The translations under genes and the position numbers were made by a program. From contig JANTFJ010000156.1 of the NCBI GenBank assembly GCA_024763495.1, positions 1 through 6,409 of the forward strand: DNA of 6,409 nt, in the 5' to 3' direction. Positions 1-5,803 of this stretch are shown here, piece by piece. Numbering within the stretch: position 1 is the stretch's first letter; each line of letters begins with the position of its first letter. This DNA is from Desulfobulbaceae bacterium. Lineage in GTDB: Bacteria; Desulfobacterota; Desulfobulbia; Desulfobulbales; SURF-16. The notes under the pieces were generated by a model. That model was not told where the DNA came from. It searched no databases and saw only the letters and a program-made list of their open reading frames with translations.

Positions 1-62
1 ACGCCAACATCTTTGCGCATAATATCCTGAATGGATTTAATTATGCCGGATACGTTACTCAT
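1..62 (-). CDS. hsdM: Type I restriction-modification DNA methyltransferase subunit HsdM (N-terminal fragment, cut by window edge)
   Basis: Only the first 20 codons are present; the rest lies beyond the left edge. The readable peptide, MSNVSGIIKSIQDIMRKDVG, matches the characteristic opening of HsdM proteins (a start like MSN.S.IVKSIQDIMR.D.GV), which forms the N-terminal helical domain ahead of the N6-adenine methylase domain. HsdM with HsdS makes the modification enzyme that methylates adenine in a bipartite target; with HsdR it forms the restriction complex. The ATG overlaps the TGA stop of hsdR by four bases (ATGA), which implies translational coupling and a shared transcript. The catalytic motifs lie outside the window, so intactness cannot be judged. 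The identification rests on a short peptide plus the hsdR context, which together are convincing. Confidence 0.88.
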   Translation of the reverse strand, partial: MSNVSGIIKSIQDIMRKDVG

Positions 63-2407
63 GCTGTTTTCTCCATAATATATAATTCCTGCTCCAATTC
101 CCGGATGGCATCTTCATACTTGCTGCGCCCGCCAAAGACCTGGTTGATAATTTCCATTGGGGTACCGATATCACTGAAAGGCCTGAGCTTCAACACCTGG
201 GCATTTTCAACGGTGGTGATTCCCTCATCAGCGTATTTATCCAGCAGGCTGTTTAAAACAGTTCGTGCCTGTTCACCATATTTGGTAAAATAGTTTCGTT
301 TTTTTACATTGTCGGCCCGCTCTTGCCGGGTAAGCGGGGGCTGGTCATAGGCAATATGGCAGATAAGATCAAAATCGCCATACTCTCTGCCCACTTCCTC
401 AGCCAGATTATCGAGGATAATGCCGTGTTCTTCCAGCAGCTCAATGATGGCCTGTTTTTTTCTGCTTCCGCTCCAGTGGCGGAGAAAATCATCCAGCGAG
501 GCAAATTCGGACTGGATCTGCTTGCGGGAAAAATCACGGTATGATTCGGTTATCAGGGTGCCTTCCGGGCCAATGTATTCAACCCGCTCGGCAAGAATTT
601 TGACCGATACACCGCTGACCACAATCTTTTTTACTTTTTCATCCTCATCATCAGTATCGTCGCCGTCATCATCTGGTTCCGGTGGGTCAGGCGGGATGGG
701 ATCGTCATCATCACCGGGTTCGTAAATAATAACCGGCTCTCCGTCAAAATCGGGATCGCGAAAAAGCTTGGTAGCTCCTTTAAAATCCATAATGGTGAAA
801 AAGAACTTGTTATACTCTTCATCAATGCGGGTGCCACGGCCTATAATCTGTTTAAAACTGGTCATGGAGTTGATGGTTTTATCCAAGGCGATGAGCTTGC
901 AGGTTTTGGCATCAACCCCTGTGGACAGGAGTTCCGAGGTGGTGGCAATAACCGGGAATCTGCTTTCAGGATCTATAAAGTTATCAAGCTCTGCCTTACC
1001 CTCCACACTATCACCGGTGATGCGCATAACATATTTGGGATTCTCTTTGGCAAGCTCACCGGCTGCATTGACGATGGCTTTTCGCATTCGTTCGGCGTGA
1101 TCAATATTTTCACAGAAAATTATGGTCTTGGCAAAGGGATCGGTTGCCTTGAGATATTTCATAATGCGTCCGGCAACCAGTTTTGTCCGCTGATTGAGTA
1201 CCAGGATACGATCCATATCTTTCTGGTCATAGGTGCGGCTTTCGATTTCCTGGCCGAGATCATCAACCATACCAGGGGGCGGTGTCCAACCGTCAATATC
1301 TTTGTCTATATTGATACGAACAACCTTATAGGGGGCAAGAAAGCCGTCCTCAATCCCCTGTTTTAAGCTGTAGGAATAGACCGGCTCATTAAAATAGGTG
1401 AGGCTGGAAATGTATTTGGTCTCTTTTGGGGTCGCTGTCATACCAAGCTGGATGGCACCTGAAAAATACTCAAGAATCTCACGCCAGGAAGAATCTTCCG
1501 CGGCACTGCCCCTATGACACTCATCAATAATGATCATGTCAAAAAAATCACGCGATACACTTTTGAAGATTTTATCTTCTTCGTCAGGGCCGGTTATGGC
1601 CTGGTAGAGGGCCAGGTGGATCTCGTAGGAAGGATCAATCTTTCTGTTTCTTACCTTGGACATGACAGAGCCAAACGGCTTAAAATCATTGACCAGGGTT
1701 TGATCAGCTAAAATATTTCGATCCACCAGAAATAATATCCTTCTGACCTTCTTGGCCTTCCAGAGTCGCCAGATTATCTGAAAGGTTGTGTATGTCTTAC
1801 CGGTGCCGGTGGCCATAACAAGCAAAATTCGGTTTTGCTCCTTGGCAACGGCTTCAATGACCCGGTTAATGGCCTCGACCTGGTAATAACGGGGTTCTTT
1901 GCCTGAACTGTCTGCATGATAAGGCTGCTGGATCAGGTCTTCTGAAGCATCTTCAATACCCCGGTATTCTTTGTAACGCTGCCAAAGGGTTTGCGGATCG
2001 GGAAACTGATCCATTGAAAATTCAATCTCAATGTCCTCGCCTTCGGGAGCGACTTTGTTGTGTGAGGCAAAACCGTCACCATTGGAACTGAATACACTTG
2101 GGACTTCTAATATTTCGGCATATCCCAACGCCTGCTGCATGCCGTGGCTTATCGTGTGGTTGTTATCTTTGGCTTCAACAACAGCAACCGGAACTCCAGG
2201 GGTTTGGGAAAGGACATAATCAGCAAATTTTTTCTTTTTCTTATTGCGAGCCGACATATTCCCTCTGACAACCACTGGGCCAGGGGTGAGCGTTACTTCA
2301 CGACGAATCTGTATTTTTTGATCCCAGCCCGCCTTTTTAATTGCCGGAGTAATGTACAAATCGCAGATATCAATTTCGCTGAGTTCTTTTTTGTTGATGT
2401 CGTCCAC
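59..2407 (-). CDS. hsdR: Type I restriction endonuclease subunit R (EcoEI-like HsdR)
   Basis: This is the ATP-dependent translocase and nuclease subunit of a type I restriction system, acting in the cytoplasm on unmethylated foreign DNA in complex with HsdM and HsdS. The nuclease domain is at about residues 15-100: D63 (FADYVL), E78-x-K80 (VVEAK) and a QxxxY motif (Q92-Y96), the usual PD-(D/E)xK set. The SF2 helicase motor spans about 170-530: Walker A ATGTGKT (199-205), DECH box (295-298), TAT motif (324-326), and motif VI QIIGRGTR (520-527). An acidic proline/aspartate linker (about 564-590) leads to a C-terminal helical domain (about 600-780) of the EcoEI_R_C type. The length of 782 aa fits the EcoEI family (about 800). 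The start is GTG: an in-frame TAG lies four codons upstream (2417-2419) and an AGAGG ribosome site is at 2414-2418. No frameshift or missing key residue is seen. The stop overlaps the hsdM start. Confidence 0.96.
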   Translation of the reverse strand: MDDINKKELSEIDICDLYITPAIKKAGWDQKIQIRREVTLTPGPVVVRGNMSARNKKKKKFADYVLSQTPGVPVAVVEAKDNNHTISHGMQQALGYAEILEVPSVFSSNGDGFASHNKVAPEGEDIEIEFSMDQFPDPQTLWQRYKEYRGIEDASEDLIQQPYHADSSGKEPRYYQVEAINRVIEAVAKEQNRILLVMATGTGKTYTTFQIIWRLWKAKKVRRILFLVDRNILADQTLVNDFKPFGSVMSKVRNRKIDPSYEIHLALYQAITGPDEEDKIFKSVSRDFFDMIIIDECHRGSAAEDSSWREILEYFSGAIQLGMTATPKETKYISSLTYFNEPVYSYSLKQGIEDGFLAPYKVVRINIDKDIDGWTPPPGMVDDLGQEIESRTYDQKDMDRILVLNQRTKLVAGRIMKYLKATDPFAKTIIFCENIDHAERMRKAIVNAAGELAKENPKYVMRITGDSVEGKAELDNFIDPESRFPVIATTSELLSTGVDAKTCKLIALDKTINSMTSFKQIIGRGTRIDEEYNKFFFTIMDFKGATKLFRDPDFDGEPVIIYEPGDDDDPIPPDPPEPDDDGDDTDDEDEKVKKIVVSGVSVKILAERVEYIGPEGTLITESYRDFSRKQIQSEFASLDDFLRHWSGSRKKQAIIELLEEHGIILDNLAEEVGREYGDFDLICHIAYDQPPLTRQERADNVKKRNYFTKYGEQARTVLNSLLDKYADEGITTVENAQVLKLRPFSDIGTPMEIINQVFGGRSKYEDAIRELEQELYIMEKTA

Positions 2408-2413
2408 GACAAA

Positions 2414-2418
2414 CCTCT
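2414..2418 (-). promoter_or_regulatory. Ribosome binding site of hsdR
   Basis: AGAGG on the minus strand ends six bases before the GTG at 2407. It supports the GTG start, which is also forced by an in-frame TAG overlapping this site (2417-2419). No ATG start is available upstream. Confidence 0.7.
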
Positions 2419-2450
2419 AATGGGTTTTTAGATATTTCGGTTAAAGCTAT

Positions 2451-2470
2451 GGTGTATTCAAAAATATACC
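2451..2470. promoter_or_regulatory. Imperfect palindrome upstream of hsdR (possible operator)
   Basis: The plus strand reads GGTGTATTCAAAAATATACC. The 8-base arms GGTGTATT and AATATACC pair except for one G/T position, around a 4-base centre. It lies at the expected transcription start of the candidate hsdR promoter (-10 at 2476-2481), where a repressor could act. That role is inferred from position only; an AT-rich palindrome of this size can arise by chance. Confidence 0.25.
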
Positions 2471-2475
2471 CGGTA

Positions 2476-2504
2476 ATACTAAAGCTTTCCGGGGGGACAT
2501 GCAA
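2476..2504 (-). promoter_or_regulatory. Candidate sigma-70-type promoter for hsdR
   Basis: On the minus strand, TTGCAT (2499-2504) and TAGTAT (2476-2481) are separated by 17 bases. Each box matches the consensus at four of six positions. This would start transcription near 2469 and give a leader of about 60 bases before the GTG at 2407. The match is modest; it is the best pair I found in the stretch immediately upstream of hsdR. Confidence 0.25.
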
Positions 2505-2558
2505 GGAGTCTTCCAGAGACAATCTTGTTGAAAGGATGAAACCGCAGCACAGGAGACA

Positions 2559-2571
2559 GGGTCAGATCTTG
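2559..2571 (+). repeat. Solo half-repeat related to the neighbouring element ends
   Basis: GGGTCAGATCTTG resembles the end sequence GGGTCAAATCTTTAT of the element starting at 2606, with one substitution in the first eleven bases. No inverted partner for this copy is seen in the window. It may be the remnant of a second element of the same REP/IS200-related family, or a degenerate end. The assignment is by similarity of a short motif only. Confidence 0.35.
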
Positions 2572-2605
2572 AAATATAACTTTTCTTTATGACATGGGGG
2601 GATGA

Positions 2606-2627
2606 GGGTCAAATCTTTATCTTGACA
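2606..2627 (+). repeat. Left terminal inverted repeat of the MITE/REP-like element
   Basis: This 22-base end pairs with 2726-2748 as an inverted repeat. All bases match apart from a single-base gap (ATCTT here against ATTCTT in the partner). Confidence 0.7.
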
Positions 2628-2666
2628 CCTAAGGAATGTGGGAATAGCTATGCTGAGTATAATTGG

Positions 2667-2710
2667 TTGTAATAGTGGACAATTTTGTAAAAAATTGTCC
2701 ACTATTACAA
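2667..2710. repeat. Perfect 20-bp stem-loop in the centre of the element
   Basis: The arms TTGTAATAGTGGACAATTTT (2667-2686) and its exact complement (2691-2710) enclose a 4-base loop, GTAA on the plus strand. As plus-strand RNA this would be a very stable hairpin capped by a GNRA tetraloop; on the minus strand the loop is TTAC. No T-run follows on either strand, so it is not a standard intrinsic terminator, though it could stall or protect transcripts coming from the right-hand genes. Confidence 0.85.
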
Positions 2711-2725
2711 ATAGTTGTGCCGACT

Positions 2726-2748
2726 TGTCAAGAATAAAGATTTGACCC
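2726..2748 (-). repeat. Right terminal inverted repeat of the MITE/REP-like element
   Basis: This 23-base end is the inverted partner of 2606-2627 with one extra base. Outside it the sequence continues CTTTTGCGAGC, which has no matching direct repeat left of 2606. Confidence 0.7.
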
Positions 2749-2859
2749 CTTTTGCGAGCTGAATCACTTACAGTTATGGGGGTGTCGTCTCTCTCCCGGG
2801 TGTATTTTGTTGAGCGCTATCAAAAATTGAGGTACGGGAAAAAGCGGGGAACAGGGGTA

Positions 2860-4887
2860 TCAGTGACTGTAGGTACCCATCAGTTGCCCCTGGGAAATGA
2901 TATGCCCCGACATCGCACTTAAGACCTGGCTCCTGGTGGCTCCGGCAGTAAGACTCAGGGTTGTATCCAGGGCATAAACCTTGAAGTAGTACCTGTGGGT
3001 TCCGGATGGTGGACAGGGGCCGCCATAGTCGGTTGTCCCGAAATCATTGATACCATGAATAGCGCCATTGCTCAAAGTTGTGGATGATCCCGCGTCTTCG
3101 GATAAATCTTCATCTGTCGGCAGATTAAACAGAACCCAGTGAATAAAATCAGGGGCATCAGGGTCGTCACAGATAAGCACCAGACTCTGTGCGCCTGTCG
3201 GAATATCGGCAAAAGCCAGGGGTGGAGAAATATCCTGGTCATCACAGGTATATTTGGCAGGAATAGCATTGCCGGCGCTGAAAGCCGTACTTGTCAACTT
3301 AATACCCGAGTCGACACTGACTGTCTGACCGATAACCGGCAAGGCTACGGGTTCATTGCTGGTATCAGTGACAGCCCTGACCACTGCCACATAATCTTCC
3401 CGGTCAGGGAAAGTGTAAGTGCAGGTGTTAGAGGTAGAGTAATCTTGAACCACAGTCCAGTCGGTGGTGCTGTAACTGGAAGTACCGTAATTAGAACAGT
3501 AGTAGAACTTGTAATAAATTGTATCAGCAGCAGAAGTAAAGGCATTGGCAGTAACAATAACCTTGTCGGCGCTGTCGGGCGTGGTATAGAGATCAGTGGT
3601 AAGTTTAGTAAAATTAACCTCACTGCTCCCTCCCCCGACATTGATTACATGGCCTATAATGGGAAGAGCGGCTGGTTCCAGGCTGGTATCGGTGACAGCC
3701 CTGACCACTGCCACATAACTTCCGGCGCTGTTAAATGTGTACTGGGCGCTGTTGGAGGTAGAGTAGTCCTGCACCACGGTCCAGGGGGTTGTCTCATAGC
3801 CGGCTGTTCCGTAATTAGCGCAATAATAAAACTTATAATAAACAGGGCTCCCGTCAGATGCGCCGGCATCCACGGTCACGGTTATGGGACTGCCCGTTAC
3901 AGGTGCAGTGGTGGGTGAAACAGTGATACCGGTAATATTGACTTTCAGCCGAGAGGCGGCACTGGTTTCACCGGTTTTCCATCGGTTGTAAAAATAGTTA
4001 AGCAAATCAACAAATTCGCTGGTTGCTTTCTGGTGTCCGGTACTGCTGGGATGACTGTCCCAGGTATCAGCAGGATAGGCGGAATAGTTATAGATGGTGT
4101 TGACTGAATGTTCCTCGCCATTGTTCTGCCAGCGATGATGATTATCAGTGGCGGTCAGGACATTGTAATAATCAAAGACCGCGACATTATTATACGAATA
4201 TCCGTCCAGCCAGTCGTTGACCAGCCAGTTATTAAAGGCCCTGGCATTAGCTGAACGTTCAGCCGCGGTCTGGTAATCCGCTGAATAATCATTTTCATTC
4301 TGGGGCGGAGCAGTAATAACCACAAAAAGCTTATCTGTCCTGGTCTGAAAATAAGTCAGGAGATTGTTGTAGACGGCTTTAGCATTACTTACGGTAAAGG
4401 AGGAATCGGGGGTTGTCCCGGCCGCGTCTCCAGGATTGCCGAACAGGTCGGAATTGGGAAAACAGGACTTAAACATGACAATTTCGTTCTCTCCACCGGG
4501 ATCTGTGTCTAGTCGTGACCAGGCACCATAAGAGTCAACATTCTGTCCGGTCTCGCTGTAAAGCGCGGACAGGACGGTGCTGCTGTTAGTGCCGGTAAAC
4601 CATTCAGGCCAGTCTGGAATGTCGGTGCTGTCGCCTATACTGTTGGGCCCCCAGCCATAATTAGTGGCACTGACATAATAATTGTTGTTTTTAAGTGCCG
4701 TGCCCAGGCCGCCCCAGGGCTGCTCGGTATTGGAGTCTGCCAGCCAGTTACCACCGGTGGAATGGTGGATAAAAATCAGTTTGACGGGTGAAGCAGGAGC
4801 TGAGTTGTCAGCCGCACCCCAGCCGGGAGTAGATATCAACAGAAATATTAATAACATAATTACCATAAACCATGGTTTTGATCTCAT
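2860..4887 (-). CDS. Secreted SGNH-like hydrolase with two internal repeats and a C-terminal PEBP (YbhB-like) domain
   Basis: This 675-aa exported protein has four parts. Residues 1-26 are a signal peptide (RSK, a hydrophobic core, then GWGAA). Residues about 34-305 resemble SGNH/GDSL-type hydrolases: IFIHHSTGG with candidate nucleophile S43, FKSCFPNSD (about 139-147), a VVITAPP strand, FDYYNVL, and a terminal DSHPSSTGH motif giving candidate catalytic D277 and H279. Residues about 315-525 hold two repeats of 108-aa period containing YYKFYYC, WTVVQDYSTSN and YVAVVRAVTDTS, probably beta-sandwich modules. Residues about 529-675 form a PEBP domain: DDPDAP (574-579), HW (583-584), YGGPCPPSGTHRYYF (621-635), GQLMGTY (667-673). 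PEBP proteins bind anionic ligands. The substrate of the hydrolase part is unknown. The ATG at 4887 is chosen because GGAGG lies five bases upstream and the signal peptide begins there; a longer reading to 4974 adds a non-signal extension. It is the last of three co-oriented envelope genes, 102 bp after the protease gene. Confidence 0.85.
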   Translation of the reverse strand: MRSKPWFMVIMLLIFLLISTPGWGAADNSAPASPVKLIFIHHSTGGNWLADSNTEQPWGGLGTALKNNNYYVSATNYGWGPNSIGDSTDIPDWPEWFTGTNSSTVLSALYSETGQNVDSYGAWSRLDTDPGGENEIVMFKSCFPNSDLFGNPGDAAGTTPDSSFTVSNAKAVYNNLLTYFQTRTDKLFVVITAPPQNENDYSADYQTAAERSANARAFNNWLVNDWLDGYSYNNVAVFDYYNVLTATDNHHRWQNNGEEHSVNTIYNYSAYPADTWDSHPSSTGHQKATSEFVDLLNYFYNRWKTGETSAASRLKVNITGITVSPTTAPVTGSPITVTVDAGASDGSPVYYKFYYCANYGTAGYETTPWTVVQDYSTSNSAQYTFNSAGSYVAVVRAVTDTSLEPAALPIIGHVINVGGGSSEVNFTKLTTDLYTTPDSADKVIVTANAFTSAADTIYYKFYYCSNYGTSSYSTTDWTVVQDYSTSNTCTYTFPDREDYVAVVRAVTDTSNEPVALPVIGQTVSVDSGIKLTSTAFSAGNAIPAKYTCDDQDISPPLAFADIPTGAQSLVLICDDPDAPDFIHWVLFNLPTDEDLSEDAGSSTTLSNGAIHGINDFGTTDYGGPCPPSGTHRYYFKVYALDTTLSLTAGATRSQVLSAMSGHIISQGQLMGTYSH
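3313..3528 (-). repeat. Internal protein repeat B (second copy) of the SGNH-PEBP fusion protein
   Basis: This encodes residues 454-525. Aligned without gaps to repeat A at an offset of exactly 324 bp, 48 of 72 residues are identical. Shared blocks include YYKFYYC, WTVVQDYSTSN and YVAVVRAVTDTS. Within it, 3359-3394 matches 3683-3718 of the other copy with one mismatch in 36 bases. Confidence 0.9.
3637..3852 (-). repeat. Internal protein repeat A (first copy) of the SGNH-PEBP fusion protein
   Basis: This encodes residues 346-417, the first of two tandem modules with a 108-residue period. It has the same core motifs as repeat B. The cysteine of YYKFYYC is conserved between the copies. Confidence 0.9.
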
Positions 4888-4892
4888 ACCTT

Positions 4893-4897
4893 CCTCC
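4893..4897 (-). promoter_or_regulatory. Ribosome binding site deciding the start of the SGNH-PEBP fusion gene
   Basis: GGAGG on the minus strand lies five bases before the ATG at 4887. The preceding in-frame ATG (four codons upstream) overlaps this site and has no such motif of its own, so 4887 is the likely start. Confidence 0.8.
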
Positions 4898-4989
4898 ATA
4901 TTTTTTTGTTGATTAAGGGACTCAGAGTTAAAGTCCGCGCTTATTTCTTTCGGGGCAGCCAGTCCTCTCGGCAATAGAACATCGTTGTT

Positions 4990-5745
4990 TTATGGTTTTT
5001 TCCTGAGAATCATAATGTTGTCTTGTTGAATGAGTTCAAGCTTACTTAAAACGGACATACCCAGGAGAGGATACCTGGGATAATCATGAGTGGAAATTAC
5101 TGCCTTGATATCATGGACAACAATTTTGCCAATGGATATTTTTTTGATAGTAGTCAGATAGGCCAGATCTACCCCTGAAGCAGTATGCATCTTAACCGGC
5201 CTGTTTTTACCATATTTCAGCCCTAATTTTCCGGCAGTATTTTTGCTCAGGGAGACCAGGCTGGCTCCAGTATCAACTATAAAATTAACCTTTCGTCCAT
5301 TAATTTTGCCCATGACCCAATAACCACCATGCTGATCCGCCTTGAGGACTAATTCCTGTTCTGGTGCCAATCTCTTTGCTGCCGGTGGTGGAGGTATAGT
5401 TTTTTTTACTGTTATATCAGGCTTCTCTACCTGACAGTCAACTATAACCTCATTGGGATCAATATCAGCTGGTAAGGTTATAATGAATTCATCCCATGGG
5501 TAATCCAGCGTATCGGAAAATTCGTCAATCAATTCATAAAAAAATTCTTTAGAGTTGCGAATTGTACAGTGGAAACCAAGCTGACAGTCCTGCCAGTTCC
5601 TTTCAAAATCAAAACCTAAAACAATATCCTGCCCCTGGATACTTACCCTGGTAGATGATGAACCGTAATCACAGGCCAGGATAGCCGGGGGAATCATTGT
5701 CGTCAGCAACATCCAGAAAATGACATTTGGTAAGCAGTGATTCAT
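4990..5745 (-). CDS. Exported retropepsin-like aspartic protease
   Basis: This 251-aa protein starts with a hydrophobic export signal (about residues 6-24) ending AILAC. C25 could be lipidated, but ILAC is a weak lipobox because it has L at -2. Residues about 26-115 form a domain I do not recognise, with C54, C60 and C104 and many acidic and aromatic residues. A proline-rich linker (PPPPAAKR, 118-125) leads to a C-terminal single-domain retropepsin fold (about 130-250): the catalytic motif VDTGAS with D158, and the distal YPLLGMSVL (225-233). Proteins of this clan AA type act as homodimers, one aspartate from each chain; bacterial members are often periplasmic. The ATG is the first possible start because an in-frame TAA lies four codons upstream. 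Its ribosome site is poor: an AGG lies about 15 bases away. It sits 58 bp after the TPR lipoprotein gene and is probably co-transcribed. Its substrate is unknown. Confidence 0.85.
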   Translation of the reverse strand: MNHCLPNVIFWMLLTTMIPPAILACDYGSSSTRVSIQGQDIVLGFDFERNWQDCQLGFHCTIRNSKEFFYELIDEFSDTLDYPWDEFIITLPADIDPNEVIVDCQVEKPDITVKKTIPPPPAAKRLAPEQELVLKADQHGGYWVMGKINGRKVNFIVDTGASLVSLSKNTAGKLGLKYGKNRPVKMHTASGVDLAYLTTIKKISIGKIVVHDIKAVISTHDYPRYPLLGMSVLSKLELIQQDNIMILRKKP

Positions 5746-5803
5746 TGATGTTGATGTTTACCTGAAAAAAACAAAATTTAAATAATTGGAGTAGTTACAA
5801 AAT

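Larger units (their letters stand above)
2606..2748. mobile_element. MITE/REP-like non-coding element with terminal inverted repeats
   Basis: The left end (2606-2627) reads GGGTCAAATCTTTAT followed by CTTGACA. The right end (2726-2748) is its inverted complement with one extra base: TGTCAAGAATAAAG followed by ATTTGACCC. Between them sits a perfect 20-bp stem-loop (2667-2710). The unit is about 143 bp, has no coding capacity and shows no obvious target duplication. Ends of this GGGTCAAATC/TTGACA style are, to my knowledge, common beside REP-associated or IS200-like tyrosine transposase genes in Deltaproteobacteria, so it is probably a non-autonomous element mobilised in trans. That mobilisation is inference; the inverted-repeat structure is directly visible. 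Confidence 0.6.
2408..2859. other. 452-bp intergenic region between the secreted fusion protein gene and hsdR
   Basis: I find no credible gene on either strand here. From left to right it holds the hsdR ribosome site and a candidate promoter with palindrome (2414-2504), a solo half-repeat (2559-2571), and a MITE/REP-like element with terminal inverted repeats and a long central hairpin (2606-2748). The remaining 2749-2859 stretch, downstream of the 675-aa gene, shows no clear structure. No classical hairpin-plus-T-run terminator follows that gene, so its transcript may end in the hairpin element or run into the hsdR leader. Confidence 0.6.

Noticed and set aside
768..1366. Open frames on the plus strand opposite hsdR
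   Set aside because: They are antisense shadows of conserved helicase sequence and show no domain or ribosome site of their own.
2749..2859. A rho-independent terminator after the secreted fusion gene
   Set aside because: The sequence downstream of the stop has no stable GC stem followed by a T-run; the only small palindrome (AGCGCT) is too short.
3139..3918. A 259-codon open frame on the plus strand inside the secreted fusion gene
   Set aside because: It lies wholly antisense to a gene with clear SGNH and PEBP motifs. Its translation shows no recognisable domain, and its length is explained by the repetitive codon pattern of the two internal repeats.
4949..4958. A 10-base sequence (TTCGGGGCAG) shared with 6326-6335, both about 60-70 bases before gene starts
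   Set aside because: Identical 10-mers are expected by chance several times in a window of this size. The surrounding sequences do not align, and only the second copy forms a hairpin with its own flank.
4888..4974. A longer N-terminus for the secreted fusion protein (start at 4974)
   Set aside because: The extra 29 residues are not signal-like. A strong GGAGG sits five bases before the ATG at 4887, and the signal peptide begins exactly there.
5669..5689. A firm lipoprotein call for the retropepsin-like protein based on ILAC with C25
   Set aside because: The -2 residue is Leu and the N-terminus carries no Lys or Arg, so a cleaved or anchoring signal is equally possible. Kept only as a possibility in the gene entry.
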